NCBI RefSeq assembly: GCF_000834055.1
Contig: NZ_JXSQ01000017.1
Location: 1 to 64,000, forward strand
From: Leucobacter komagatae
GTDB lineage: Bacteria; Actinomycetota; Actinomycetes; Actinomycetales; Microbacteriaceae
DNA length: 64,000 nucleotides
Direction: 5' to 3'
In this document: positions 34,502 through 43,897 of the stretch, piece by piece
Layout of the letters: each line of letters starts with the position of its first letter
Position numbering within the stretch: the stretch's first letter is position 1
Translations under genes and position numbers: made by a program
Notes under the pieces: model-generated
Told to the model about the DNA's origin: nothing
The model's input: the letters and a program-made list of their open reading frames with translations, nothing else
Databases searched by the model: none

Positions 34502-36481
34502 CTATCGGGGCAGCGTCACCACGTTCGTTGCCGGAGCTGAGACCGTGGTCGACAGCGCAGCGATGAACTCGTCGATCACCCCGGGATCCTCGATCGTCGC
34601 GGGCACCGTGTAGGTCTCACCGTCCACAATCTGCCGCATCGTTTTTCGGAGGATCTTGCCCGAGCGGGTCTTCGGGAGCCGGTTGAGCACGGTGACGTCG
34701 CGGAACGAAGCGACGGGCCCGACCCGCTCACGAATGAGGGCGACGAGTTCGGCGGCGAGCGCTTCGCTCGAGATGTCGTTGCCGCGCGCGACGGTGACAA
34801 AACCCGCCGCCCGCTGCCCCTTGAGGGCATCGGCGATGCCGATCACCGCGCACTCCGCGACCGCGTGGTGCTGTGTGAGGACCTCTTCAAGGGACCCCGT
34901 CGAGAGGCGGTGCCCCGCGACATTGATCACGTCGTCGGTGCGGCCCATCACGAACAGATGCCCGTCTTCGTCGAAGTGGCCGGCGTCGCCGCTCGCGTAG
35001 TAGCCGGGGAACGCGGCGAGGTAGGAGTCGATGAAGCGTTGCTTGCTCCCCCAGATCTCGAGCATTCCACCGGGTGGGAGCGGCAGCTTGATCGCGATGT
35101 TGCCCTCGACATCTGGTGCGGTGATGTCGGCACCGGCGGCGTCGACGATGCGCACGTCGTAACCGGGCATCGGCACGGTTGTGGATCCGGCCTTCACCTG
35201 CAGCTCTTCGATGCCGAGCGGATTCGCGCAGATGGGCCATCCGGTCTCCGTCTGCCACCAGTGGTCGACGACGGGAACGCCGAGTCCGTCGCGCAGCCAG
35301 TGCCAGGTCTCCGGATCCATCCGCTCGCCAGCGAGATAGATGGCTCGCAGGTTTTTCAGATCGTACTTCGCGAGCTCGGTGAGTTCTGGGTCTTCGCGGC
35401 GGATCGCTCTGAGCGCCGTCGGCGCGGTCGAGAGGATCTTCGCGCCGGTCTCGGCGAGCACGCGCCAGAACGCGCCAGCGTCGGGGGTGCCGACCGGCTT
35501 CCCCTCATAGAGCACGGTGGTGCCGCCGGCGATGAGCGGGCCGTAGACAATGAAGGAGTGGCCAACGACCCAGCCGACGTCTGACGCCGTGAAGATGGTG
35601 TCGCCAGGGCCGAAGTCGTAGATGCCGCGCATCACCCAGCTCAGTGCGACGGCGTAGCCGCCGCTGTCGCGCACGATGCCCTTCGGGCTTCCCGTTGTTC
35701 CTGAGGTGTAGAGGATGTAGAGCGGATCGTTTGCGCGCATCGGGACGGGGGCTGCTGGCGTCGCGCCTGCGACGAGCGTCTCCCAGTCGTACCAGGTCGC
35801 GCCCGCACCGTCCTCGGCGTAGTCGGCTGCGGAGCCGGGGACATGCTCGCGGTCTGCGACGACGACGGCGCGCACGCCCGAGGCTGACTCGCCGCAGATC
35901 TCGAGTGCGCGGTGGACGAGGGGGAGGTAGCGAACCTGCCTGCCTGGCTCGAGCCCACCAGAGGAGGTAACAATGACGCTGGGCTTTGCATCGTCGATGC
36001 GGGTGGCGAGCTCGTTGGCCGCAAACCCGCCGAACACGACGGAGTGGATCGCGCCGATCCTGGCGCACGCGAGCATGGCGATGACGGCTTCCGACGTCAT
36101 GGGGCAGTAGATGAGCACACGGTCGCCTCGCGTCACGCCGAGGCCGCTGAGCACCCCGGCGAACAGTGCGACTTTGTCGCGCAGTTCCGTGTACGTGAGG
36201 CGGATCTGCGTGCCGGTCATTGCCGAGTCGGCGATCAGCGCGGTGGTGTCGCCGCGGCCTGCCGCAACGTGGCGGTCGAGTGCGTTTTCGCAGACGTTGA
36301 GGGTGCCGTCAGGGAACCAGCGCCATTCGGTTTCGCTGCGCTGTTCGAGCGCGGTGCGCGGTGCGGTGTCCCAGTGGATGCGTTCGGCTGCCTCGAGCCA
36401 AAACTCGTCTCGCTGCGAGTGACTGCGGTCCCAGACTTCCCGGTAACCCGCGCGAGGAACAACTGACAAATCTTCTCTCAC
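34502..36481 (-). CDS. prpE: acyl-CoA synthetase, propionyl-CoA synthetase (PrpE) type
   Basis: A 659-aa AMP-forming synthetase that activates a short carboxylic acid to its CoA ester through an acyl-adenylate. The adenylate loop YTSGTTGSPKGIVRDSGGYA matches PrpE rather than Acs (whose loop continues VLHTTGGY), and ASDVGWVVGHSFIVYGPL, WWQTETGWPI and the catalytic-Lys end RLPKTRSGKILRKTMR are all present. The start is a GTG at 36481 with AGGAGA six bases upstream. Propionate is the best guess and acetate a plausible co-substrate. It is divergent from the RamA-like copy 2 and next to DUF485-actP copy 2. Confidence 0.88.
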   Translation of the reverse strand: MREDLSVVPRAGYREVWDRSHSQRDEFWLEAAERIHWDTAPRTALEQRSETEWRWFPDGTLNVCENALDRHVAAGRGDTTALIADSAMTGTQIRLTYTELRDKVALFAGVLSGLGVTRGDRVLIYCPMTSEAVIAMLACARIGAIHSVVFGGFAANELATRIDDAKPSVIVTSSGGLEPGRQVRYLPLVHRALEICGESASGVRAVVVADREHVPGSAADYAEDGAGATWYDWETLVAGATPAAPVPMRANDPLYILYTSGTTGSPKGIVRDSGGYAVALSWVMRGIYDFGPGDTIFTASDVGWVVGHSFIVYGPLIAGGTTVLYEGKPVGTPDAGAFWRVLAETGAKILSTAPTALRAIRREDPELTELAKYDLKNLRAIYLAGERMDPETWHWLRDGLGVPVVDHWWQTETGWPICANPLGIEELQVKAGSTTVPMPGYDVRIVDAAGADITAPDVEGNIAIKLPLPPGGMLEIWGSKQRFIDSYLAAFPGYYASGDAGHFDEDGHLFVMGRTDDVINVAGHRLSTGSLEEVLTQHHAVAECAVIGIADALKGQRAAGFVTVARGNDISSEALAAELVALIRERVGPVASFRDVTVLNRLPKTRSGKILRKTMRQIVDGETYTVPATIEDPGVIDEFIAALSTTVSAPATNVVTLPR

Positions 36482-36568
36482 GATGTGTCTCCTGTGCGAT
36501 CTCTCAATACACATTGCGTCGTTGCGATGTGTTTCACTGATGCTATGTAGCGCGTATACGATGGATAT

Positions 36569-36583
36569 ACCCCCGAAAGTTGG
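36569..36583. promoter_or_regulatory. RamA-like box upstream of ramA-like copy 2
   Basis: ACCCCCGAAAGTTGG, one base different from the copy at 31404-31418. It lies between the divergent prpE and regulator genes and ends eight bases before the regulator ATG. Confidence 0.6.
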
Positions 36584-36591
36584 TAGCTTCA

Positions 36592-37464
36592 ATGATGAAA
36601 CTCACCCAGTCAAACCTCAGCACAGTTGTTGACGACGCTGTGTCCGAATTCGCGCGCGCAACCTCGTTTCCACTCGCGTTCGGCGGTCTCGAGTCCAACG
36701 GCACCACGACCGTAAGCGCCGTCTCTGGCAATCGCACCCGCAGCCTTTTCGGCCTGCGGGTGCAGCGCGCGCGAGGCCTCGGCGGCCGCGCCATGAGCGA
36801 GGGCCGGCCACGGCTCACGCCCGATTACGCCCGCTCACAGCTCATTACGCACGACTACGACGTCGAGATCGGCGCCGAAGACATCGTCACGCTCCTCGCA
36901 GTCCCCGTGATCCTCGACGGGCGCGTCCGCGCCGTCCTGTACGGCGGCAACCGCACCGATTCGCTCTCGAAGCGCGCCTCTATGCCCGCCGGAATAGCCA
37001 TCGCGCAGGAGCTCGCGCAGGAGATCCGCATCCAGGACGAGGTCGAACGCCGCGTCGCCGCACGCGAAGCGAATACGGTCGCTGGTGTGCCCGAGCGCGG
37101 CGGAATTGGCGAGATCCCGAGCGATATTCTTGAGGAACTTCGCCGCGGACACGCCGAACTTCGCGCCCTCACAGCAGAGGTGACGGACACGCGGGTGCGC
37201 GAGCGCCTCACTGAGCTCGGCAATCGGTTCGCCCGCATCGGCACAGCAAGCGCCGTCTCCGCCCCACCCGTGCACCTGTCGCGACGCGAAATCGATGTGC
37301 TCGTGCTCGTGGCCAGGGGCAACACCAACGTCGAAATCGGGCTCGCACTCCAGCTCACCGAGAGCACCGTGAAGAGCTACATGAAGACCGCGATGGGCAA
37401 ACTTGAGGCATCAACGCGACACGCGGCGGTGGCCACCGCACGCGCACACGGCCTCATTCCGTAG
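36592..37464 (+). CDS. RamA-like LuxR-family regulator, copy 2
   Basis: A 290-aa paralogue of the regulator at 31429-32280: GAF-like domain (VQRARGLGGRAMSEGRPRL; DIVTLLAVPVILDGRVRAVL), linker, and LuxR helix-turn-helix (LSRREIDVLVLVARGNTNVE; LTESTVKSYMKTAMGKLEAS). Two adjacent ATGs (36592 and 36595) are possible starts; the ribosome site is weak. It is divergent from prpE-DUF485-actP. The two regulators may share targets, since both promoters carry nearly the same RamA-like box. Confidence 0.87.
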   Translation: MMKLTQSNLSTVVDDAVSEFARATSFPLAFGGLESNGTTTVSAVSGNRTRSLFGLRVQRARGLGGRAMSEGRPRLTPDYARSQLITHDYDVEIGAEDIVTLLAVPVILDGRVRAVLYGGNRTDSLSKRASMPAGIAIAQELAQEIRIQDEVERRVAAREANTVAGVPERGGIGEIPSDILEELRRGHAELRALTAEVTDTRVRERLTELGNRFARIGTASAVSAPPVHLSRREIDVLVLVARGNTNVEIGLALQLTESTVKSYMKTAMGKLEASTRHAAVATARAHGLIP

Positions 37465-37528
37465 CGCGCAGCGATCGCGATTGCGGCAGCACGATCCGCC
37501 CGCGCGGCCGCGTGCGTGGATCGCGTCG

Positions 37529-38245
37529 CTACACGCAGCCGACCCGCTCAGCGAGGCGTGTCGTTGCCAGCCGAAGGGAGCGGTCGGGATCAACGCCCGC
37601 CGCATTCGCGCGAATGATGAGCGCGAGCATCGCATCACCAATGCCGACCTCAGCCATCGCAGTCTCGGTCGGCCCGATGGCTGCAGATAGCGGATCCTCA
37701 GCAGATCGCTCAGCCGCGGAGGGATCGACAAGGCGGGCCCGCTTCAACCGCTCGACGACCTTCGCGGCCCGCGCAAGCGTCGGCATCCCAGCAGGGATTC
37801 CTTCTAGTGGGGAGCGCGAACCACGCTGCTCCCCCGCAGCATCTTCCTTGAGCTGCTCCCACTCCGCGTTGAGCTCCTCAACAGTCATGTGCCCGCGATC
37901 TCCAAAGACGTGCGGGTGCCGCGCAACGAGCTTCGCGTTGAGCGCCTCCGCTATCGAGGCGAGGTCGTAACCCTCGCCGTCACGCTCGGCGATGACCGCG
38001 TGGAACAGTACCTGGTAGAGCACATCACCGAGCTCGCCACGCACCTCCTCCGCTGGTAGATCGCGTTCGATCGCGTCGATAAACTCCGCCGTCTCTTCGA
38101 TGAGGAACGGTGCGAGCGTCTCGTGCGTTTGGGCAGCGTGCCAGGCACAGCCTCCGTCCGCAACCATGCGGCGCACTGTGTCAAGCACCCCCTGCACTGC
38201 TTCGCTCGCGGGTGTCGGTTTGGGTCTGTCAGAGCCAGCGTCCAT
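37529..38245 (-). CDS. mazG: MazG nucleoside triphosphate pyrophosphohydrolase
   Basis: A 238-aa all-alpha NTP pyrophosphatase of the MazG family (house-cleaning of non-canonical or excess NTPs). The metal-binding region appears as FLIEETAEFIDAIE (47-60) with ELGDVLYQVLFHAVIAE (70-86), giving the EExxE...ExxD arrangement; YDLASIAEALNAKLVARHPH follows. A second, degenerate half extends to the C-terminus. It is next to mfd as in other actinobacteria, separated here by a small lipoprotein gene on the other strand, and convergent with the RamA-like gene. Confidence 0.94.
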   Translation of the reverse strand: MDAGSDRPKPTPASEAVQGVLDTVRRMVADGGCAWHAAQTHETLAPFLIEETAEFIDAIERDLPAEEVRGELGDVLYQVLFHAVIAERDGEGYDLASIAEALNAKLVARHPHVFGDRGHMTVEELNAEWEQLKEDAAGEQRGSRSPLEGIPAGMPTLARAAKVVERLKRARLVDPSAAERSAEDPLSAAIGPTETAMAEVGIGDAMLALIIRANAAGVDPDRSLRLATTRLAERVGCV

Positions 38246-38357
38246 AGTCTGAGCCTAACGGGTGAGCCGATCAGCTCGCTGACAGGCTCCGGTGTTGCGC
38301 ATCCACCACCGGCCGAATCCCAGCCGGCAAGCACCTTCCGCCGTTAAGCTCTCACGC

Positions 38358-38840
38358 ATGAGCCCCCTGACGAATCGACGCACATCCGCGACTGTCGCCG
38401 TTGCCGCGCTGCTCATCACCCTCACCGGCTGCTCGGCGATCCCGCTGGGTCCCTCAGCCTCCAGTGGCAGTGTGCAGGTACCCAACCGTATTGGCCCAGA
38501 GGGCTGCGGAATCAGCTCCGAGCGGATCACAAGCCTTCTCGACAGCGCAACCGCCCAACTTGGCACCGTGCAGGAGTCTGTCCTCGCCGGAGAGGTTCCC
38601 GATCTCGCCGCACTCGTCGCCCCGTTCGAGGGCGACCTGGCGTCGCTCACGCAGGAGGTCACCGATCCACAGGCGCTCGCCGCCCTCGAAGCCGTGCAGA
38701 CCGCGCTCACGGGGTTCGGTGACATCCCCGCACCAGGAAACGTGCTCGAGGCGCCCGGATACGTGCAGGAGATCACCGGCCAGATCGCGCAGCTGCGCGA
38801 CGCTGGCACGGCGCTGCAGCAGCTCTGCTCTGCGCCCTAA
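38358..38840 (+). CDS. small lipoprotein
   Basis: A 160-aa secreted lipoprotein. The signal peptide has basic NRR at 6-8, a hydrophobic core and a lipobox LTGC with the lipidated Cys25. The mature part is helical and Asp/Glu/Ala-rich with two further Cys residues (ILE PEGCGIS region and QLCSAP at the end) that could form a disulfide. A TAAGCT hexamer seven bases before the ATG and no ribosome site suggest a leaderless message. The stop overlaps the convergent mfd stop by four bases. No family is recognised; a lipoprotein (LpqU) also lies beside mazG in Mycobacterium, but I see no basis to equate them. Confidence 0.8.
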   Translation: MSPLTNRRTSATVAVAALLITLTGCSAIPLGPSASSGSVQVPNRIGPEGCGISSERITSLLDSATAQLGTVQESVLAGEVPDLAALVAPFEGDLASLTQEVTDPQALAALEAVQTALTGFGDIPAPGNVLEAPGYVQEITGQIAQLRDAGTALQQLCSAP

Positions 38841-41800
38841 CCCGCGTTGGTCGAAGGATCCGGCTCGAGTAGGGCCGCGATCACGCTCGACGTCCAGGCG
38901 ACGATATCGCCGTCGTCCGGTGTCGCGCGCTGGCCGACGCCGGCGAGTGGGCTCTTGGCCGACGCCGTGCCGCCAGGCAACGGAATCTGCAGCGTCTTCG
39001 TCGTCTCCGTGTACTTGCCGCCTGGGTACATGCGGTTCATCCGCATGCGGCGCGAGTCCAACAGCGTGACCGGTTCGAGGCGCAGGGTCGGGCCGAGCGC
39101 GACGACCTTCGACAGCCCGAGCAGCGAGGCGCGGCGCCGCAGCGCCGAGACCCCTGCGAGACGCAGCACCTCGGCCGGCGGCTCGCCGTAGCGGTCGGTG
39201 AGCTCCTCGAGTACGAGCCCGACGTTCTCTTCCGGTGCCTGCGGGTGCGAGGCAGCGGAGAACTTCTGGTACGCCTCGAGGCGCAGCCGCTCACTCTCGA
39301 CGTACTCCTCCGGGATGTGCGCGTCGACCGGAAGCTCGAGGATGAGTTCGTGGTTCGCCTGAACGTCCTCCCCCTTGAACGTGCTCACGGCCTCCCCGAT
39401 CATGCGCAGGTAGAGGTCGAAACCCACTCCGGCGATGTGCCCCGACTGTTCCCCTCCGAGCAGGTTGCCTGCGCCGCGCAGCTCGAGATCCTTCAGCGCG
39501 ACCTGCATGCCGGAGCCGAGCTCGTTGTTCGCCGCAAGAGTCTCGAGCCGCTCGTTTGCGTGCTCGGTGAGCGGCTTGTCAGGGTCGTACAGGAAGTACG
39601 CGTATGCGCGCTCCCGGCTCCGCCCAACGCGTCCGCGAAGCTGGTGCAACTGGCTCAGGCCGTACTTGTCTGCCTGATCGATGATGATGGTGTTCGCGTT
39701 CGCGATGTCTAGCCCGGTCTCGATGATCGTCGTCGACACGAGCACGTCAAACTTGCGCTCCCAAAAGTCCTGCACGACCTGCTCGAGCTGGTGCTCGGAC
39801 AGCTTGCCGTGCGCGACGGCGACACGCGCCTCCGGCACGAGCTCCGCGATCTTCGCGGCGGTGCGCGCGATCGAACTCACCCGGTTGTGCACGAAGAACA
39901 CCTGCCCCTCGCGGAGCAGTTCGCGGCGGATCGCTGCCGAAATCTGGCGGTCGCTTCGGGGCCCAACGAAGGTGAGGATCGGGTGGCGATCCTCTGGCGG
40001 CGTCGCAAGCGTCGACATCTCGCGGATGCCGGTGACCGCCATCTCGAGTGTGCGCGGAATCGGCGTCGCGCTCATCGCGAGGATGTCGACGCCGGTCTTG
40101 AGTGCCTTGAGCTTATCCTTGTGCTCGACGCCGAAGCGCTGCTCCTCGTCGATGATGAGCAGGCCGAGATCCTTGTAGATCACACTGTCGGCGAGGAGCC
40201 TGTGCGTGCCGATTACGACGTCGACGGTGCCAGCGGCGAGCCCCTCGAGCGTCTCCTTCGCTTCCTTGTCGGTTTGGAAGCGACTCAGCGCGCGCAGCTG
40301 CACGGGGAAACCCGCGAAGCGGTTCTGGAACGTCTCGAAGTGCTGGTTTGCGAGCAGCGTCGTCGGCACGAGCATCGCAACCTGTTTGCCGTCCTGCACG
40401 GCCTTGAACGCAGCGCGGATCGCAACCTCGGTCTTGCCGAAGCCGACGTCGCCAGCGAGCAGCCTGTCCATCGGAACGGGGCGCTCCATGTCGCGCTTGA
40501 CCTCGTCGATCGTGGTGAGCTGGTCAAGGGTCTCCGCGAACGGGAACGCCTCTTCAAGCTCGCGCTGCCACGGGGTGTCGTCCGAGAAGGCAAAGCCGGG
40601 GGAAGCCATCCGTGCCGAATAGAGCTTCACGAGTTCAACGGCGATGTCGCGGACGGCCTTGCGGGCCTTCTTCTTCGCGGTTGACCAGTCGCTGCCGCCC
40701 ATCTTCGACAGTGGCGGCGCCTCGCCGCCGACATAGCGCGAGAGCTGGTCGAGCTGATCGGTCGGCACGTACAGCTTGTCGCGTGGCATGCCGCGCTTCG
40801 TCGACGCGTATTCAATCACGAGGTACTCACGCAGCGCCTTGCCTGCGTCACGGCCGATGCCGGTCGGCACCATCCGCTGGGTGAGCTCAACGAACTGGCC
40901 GATGCCGTGGGTCTCGTGCACGACGTGGTCGCCCGCGACGAGTTTGAGCGGGTCAACGACGTTCTTGCCGCGTCGGCGCGCAAGCTTCTGCCCTGTCGCC
41001 CCCTGCGAGGTGACCGTCCGCCCGAAGAACTCGGTCTCCGTCTCGAGCAGCAGCTTCGCTTCTTCGCTCTCGAAACCCTGCCAGGCGATGCCGGTGACGA
41101 GGTAGATCACACCGGCCTCGAGCTTCTCGGGGAGCTCATCGACAATGCGCGCCGCGGCCCCCACCTCTGCGAGCAGGTCGCGGGCGCGCTCAACGAGCCC
41201 GGCGCCCTGCGCGGTGACGACCGTCCGCCACCCCTCGCTCACGCGCTTGCTCAGGTAGGTGAGGGCGTGCGCGGTCGCATCGCCGTCGCCGGCGCTTCTG
41301 CGCACGGATCCGCCGTGCACGGTAACGATCGCGTCGTCGACGCCGTCGATCACGGTGAGGCCGCGCGGCTCGTCAGCGCCGCTCTCACCCGCGCTCTGAG
41401 GGTCTGGCACGGGGGTGTCCGCCGCGTCACGCACGAAGCCCGTCATGCTCCACCACGGCCGAGCCGGGGAGGCACGCCTGAGCTCGGCTACGGTGAGCAT
41501 GCCGCTGTCACCGGTCGGAATCGGGGTTTCTGCGCCGACCGTTGCCGCGTGCCAGGCCGCCTCGCGGAATTCGTTGTTCGTATCCGAGAGGCTGACCGCA
41601 CGGCCAGCCACTCGCTCGGGCGAGACGACGAGCACGGCGCCGCCTGCAGGCAGGAGTGCCGTGAGCGGTGCGAGATCGGGGATGAGCTGCGGCAGCAGGC
41701 TCTCCATCCCCTCAACGGCAATGCCCTCGGCCATTTTCTCGAGCATCGTCGACAGCGCTGGGAACTGCGGCAGCAAATCGGCCGCACGCATGCGAACGTC

Positions 41801-42556
41801 GTCCGTGAGTAGCAGCTCGCGCGCTGGCCACAGCTCAAGCGCGTCGACCGGGTCGCCTGCGCTTCGCTGGTCAGACACCGAGAAGCGGCGGATCTGATCA
41901 ACCTCATCACCAAAGAAGTCAACGCGCATTGCCTGTTCGGCAGCCGGGGGGAAGACGTCGAGGATACCGCCGCGCACCGCGAACTCGCCGCGCCTGGTCA
42001 CCATATCAACGCGCGTATACGCGAACTCGACGAGCCTGCGTGAGAGCGCGTCAAGGCCGTGTCCGGCAGCGCCGACCGTTGGCTCTTCTCCCGCGCGCAG
42101 CACCACAGGTTCGGCGTACGCGGCGTGCGGGGAGACCGGCTGCAGGGCCGCGCGCACCGAAGCGACAACCACGAGCGGTCCGCGCTCGGCCTGCTCCGGG
42201 TTCTGGCCATAGTCGCGAAGCATCCGCAGGGCCTCGGCCCGCCGCCCAACCGTTTCCGGGCTCGGGCTCAGTCGCTCGTGCGGGAGCGTTTCCCATGCGG
42301 GGAACTCGGTGGTGAGAGCCTCGGGAATGAGCGAGGCAACAGCCTGGCGGATGGCGTCAGCCTCGCGGCTCGTCGCGGCAATGAGCAAGTACGCACCGCG
42401 ATCGCCGCCAGCGCGGCGGCGATGAATGAGGCCGGCGATCAGCGGGGCACGCAACCCGTCGGCGACCGAAAACTCCGAGTCCCCCGAAGCCGCATCGAGA
42501 GCTCGCGCGAACGAAGGGGCTTGTGCGAGGAGGCCGTCGAGCCCTTTCAGGCTCAC
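38837..42556 (-). CDS. mfd: transcription-repair coupling factor
   Basis: Mfd (1239 aa), the ATPase that removes stalled RNA polymerase and recruits UvrA. In order: UvrB-homology N-terminal module, CarD-like RNA-polymerase-interaction domain (LKLVAGDHVVHETHGIGQFV), superfamily 2 translocase with Walker A GDVGFGKTEVAIRAAF and DEEQ box LLIIDEEQRFGVEHK, the TRG region (LSQLHQLRGRVGRSRERAYA) and the C-terminal autoinhibitory domain. Length and motifs are normal. It overlaps pth by ATGA (42553-42556), and its 3' end overlaps the convergent lipoprotein gene by four bases. Confidence 0.98.
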   Translation of the reverse strand: MSLKGLDGLLAQAPSFARALDAASGDSEFSVADGLRAPLIAGLIHRRRAGGDRGAYLLIAATSREADAIRQAVASLIPEALTTEFPAWETLPHERLSPSPETVGRRAEALRMLRDYGQNPEQAERGPLVVVASVRAALQPVSPHAAYAEPVVLRAGEEPTVGAAGHGLDALSRRLVEFAYTRVDMVTRRGEFAVRGGILDVFPPAAEQAMRVDFFGDEVDQIRRFSVSDQRSAGDPVDALELWPARELLLTDDVRMRAADLLPQFPALSTMLEKMAEGIAVEGMESLLPQLIPDLAPLTALLPAGGAVLVVSPERVAGRAVSLSDTNNEFREAAWHAATVGAETPIPTGDSGMLTVAELRRASPARPWWSMTGFVRDAADTPVPDPQSAGESGADEPRGLTVIDGVDDAIVTVHGGSVRRSAGDGDATAHALTYLSKRVSEGWRTVVTAQGAGLVERARDLLAEVGAAARIVDELPEKLEAGVIYLVTGIAWQGFESEEAKLLLETETEFFGRTVTSQGATGQKLARRRGKNVVDPLKLVAGDHVVHETHGIGQFVELTQRMVPTGIGRDAGKALREYLVIEYASTKRGMPRDKLYVPTDQLDQLSRYVGGEAPPLSKMGGSDWSTAKKKARKAVRDIAVELVKLYSARMASPGFAFSDDTPWQRELEEAFPFAETLDQLTTIDEVKRDMERPVPMDRLLAGDVGFGKTEVAIRAAFKAVQDGKQVAMLVPTTLLANQHFETFQNRFAGFPVQLRALSRFQTDKEAKETLEGLAAGTVDVVIGTHRLLADSVIYKDLGLLIIDEEQRFGVEHKDKLKALKTGVDILAMSATPIPRTLEMAVTGIREMSTLATPPEDRHPILTFVGPRSDRQISAAIRRELLREGQVFFVHNRVSSIARTAAKIAELVPEARVAVAHGKLSEHQLEQVVQDFWERKFDVLVSTTIIETGLDIANANTIIIDQADKYGLSQLHQLRGRVGRSRERAYAYFLYDPDKPLTEHANERLETLAANNELGSGMQVALKDLELRGAGNLLGGEQSGHIAGVGFDLYLRMIGEAVSTFKGEDVQANHELILELPVDAHIPEEYVESERLRLEAYQKFSAASHPQAPEENVGLVLEELTDRYGEPPAEVLRLAGVSALRRRASLLGLSKVVALGPTLRLEPVTLLDSRRMRMNRMYPGGKYTETTKTLQIPLPGGTASAKSPLAGVGQRATPDDGDIVAWTSSVIAALLEPDPSTNAG

Positions 42557-43176
42557 CGAGCTCCCCCGTGGAAGCGCTGCTGCGTCGCGGTGAGACCGTC
42601 GGTGACAAGCATTTCGCTCGCGTCAGCCGCGTCCTCAAGCAGCACTGCCAGGGTGTCGCGCTCGGCGGAACCAAACGGCTTGAGCACGAAGTCTGCTGGG
42701 TCTTGCTGGCCGGGCGGCCGCCCGATTCCGATGCGGACGCGCAGGAAGTCTGGGGTGCCAAGCGCCTTGGCGATGTCGCGCAGGCCGTTGTGGCCACCGT
42801 GCCCGCCGCCCTGCTTGAGCTTGAGCGAGTCGAACGGCAGGTCGAGTTCGTCATGCAGCACGATGACGCGTTCCGGCTCGACGCCGAAGTACTTCGCGAG
42901 CGCTGAGACCGGGCCGCCGGAGGTGTTCATGAAGCCGTTCGACTTCGCAAGAATCAGCTTGGGGCCGCCAGGGGCGGTGCGGCCCTCGGCGACACGAGAG
43001 TTCGTCTTGTGCGGCGAAAACTTCGCGCCCATCCGGTCCGCAAGCACATCAAGGGCCATCTGCCCTACGTTGTGCCGCGTCGTCTCGTACTTGGGGCCAG
43101 GGTTGCCGAGACCCACGACCAGCCAGTTGTCACTCGCCACGGTCTCTTCGTCCTTTTTCTTTCGCCACCAGAACAC
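42553..43176 (-). CDS. pth: peptidyl-tRNA hydrolase
   Basis: A 207-aa Pth1 enzyme that recycles peptidyl-tRNA released from stalled ribosomes. The signature VVGLGNPGPKYETTRHNVG holds the catalytic His (His35), with FMNTSGGPV and VLHDELDLPF (the Asp partner) following. A short charged N-terminal extension (FWWRKKKDEETV) precedes the fold. It is coupled to mfd by a 4-bp overlap and separated from upstream rplY by a strong terminator hairpin, so pth-mfd starts its own transcript or depends on read-through. Confidence 0.97.
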   Translation of the reverse strand: MFWWRKKKDEETVASDNWLVVGLGNPGPKYETTRHNVGQMALDVLADRMGAKFSPHKTNSRVAEGRTAPGGPKLILAKSNGFMNTSGGPVSALAKYFGVEPERVIVLHDELDLPFDSLKLKQGGGHGGHNGLRDIAKALGTPDFLRVRIGIGRPPGQQDPADFVLKPFGSAERDTLAVLLEDAADASEMLVTDGLTATQQRFHGGAR

Positions 43177-43250
43177 CCCTTAAGCCTATGCGTGATTCCG
43201 GACGAAACACACCGAAATTGCTCTCGGCTGAACCCGGCCCCACACAGCAC

Positions 43251-43289
43251 GAAACCCGTCGGGCGGTGATTCGCCGCCCGACGGGTTTC
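43251..43289 (-). terminator. terminator of rplY
   Basis: A perfect 16-bp stem: GAAACCCGTCGGGCGG (43251-43266) and CCGCCCGACGGGTTTC (43274-43289) with a 7-base loop, 14 bases beyond the rplY stop. Confidence 0.88.
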
Positions 43290-43303
43290 GAGAAACCGTT
43301 TGG

Positions 43304-43897
43304 TTACTCTGCAGCTGCCTCAGCGGCAGCATCTGCCTCATCGTCAGCAGCGGATCCGCGCGGCACGATGACCTGCACAACGAGGTGCGACTCTTCGTCG
43401 ACGAGCTCAGCGCCCTTCGGCAGATCGAGCTGGTCAGCGAGCACCTGAGTGCCCTCTTCAGCGCCCTCGATGTTCACCTCAACCGACTCGGGGATCGACG
43501 TTGCGGGAACGAGCAGGCGGATCGTGTTGAGCTCCTGGATCGGCGTGGTGCCCGAGAAGGACTCGCCGATGATGTGGATCGGGACCTCAACCTCGACCTT
43601 TTCGCCCTTCTTCACGATGAGCATGTCGACGTGCTCGATGATCTGGCGTACCGGATCCTTCTGCACATCCTTGATCAGGACGAGGTCCTTCTTGCCGTCG
43701 AGGGTGACCTCAACAAGCGGGTTCGCGTAACGAACGATGAGGCTCAGCGGGTGAGTCTCAACGGTGACGTGCTTGGGCTCGGTGCCGTGACCGTAGACCA
43801 CTGCGGGGGTCTTGCCAGCAGCGCGAAGCTTGCGGGCTGCGCCCTTGCCGAAGCTCTCGCGGACGGTTGCGTCGAGCTGGTTATCGATCTTGCTCAT
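43304..43897 (-). CDS. rplY: 50S ribosomal protein L25/Ctc
   Basis: A 197-aa long-form L25 (Ctc/TL5) that binds 5S rRNA. The L25 domain runs to about residue 90 (RESFGKGAARKLRAAGKTPA, VVYGHGTEP) and the beta-rich C-terminal TL5 domain to about 185 (EVEVPIHIIGE, GTQVLADQLDLP), ending in an acidic/Ala tail. The ATG at 43897 has AGGAGA seven bases upstream; the longer in-frame reading covers the leader. It is part of the actinobacterial glmU-prs-rplY-pth backbone. Confidence 0.96.
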   Translation of the reverse strand: MSKIDNQLDATVRESFGKGAARKLRAAGKTPAVVYGHGTEPKHVTVETHPLSLIVRYANPLVEVTLDGKKDLVLIKDVQKDPVRQIIEHVDMLIVKKGEKVEVEVPIHIIGESFSGTTPIQELNTIRLLVPATSIPESVEVNIEGAEEGTQVLADQLDLPKGAELVDEESHLVVQVIVPRGSAADDEADAAAEAAAE

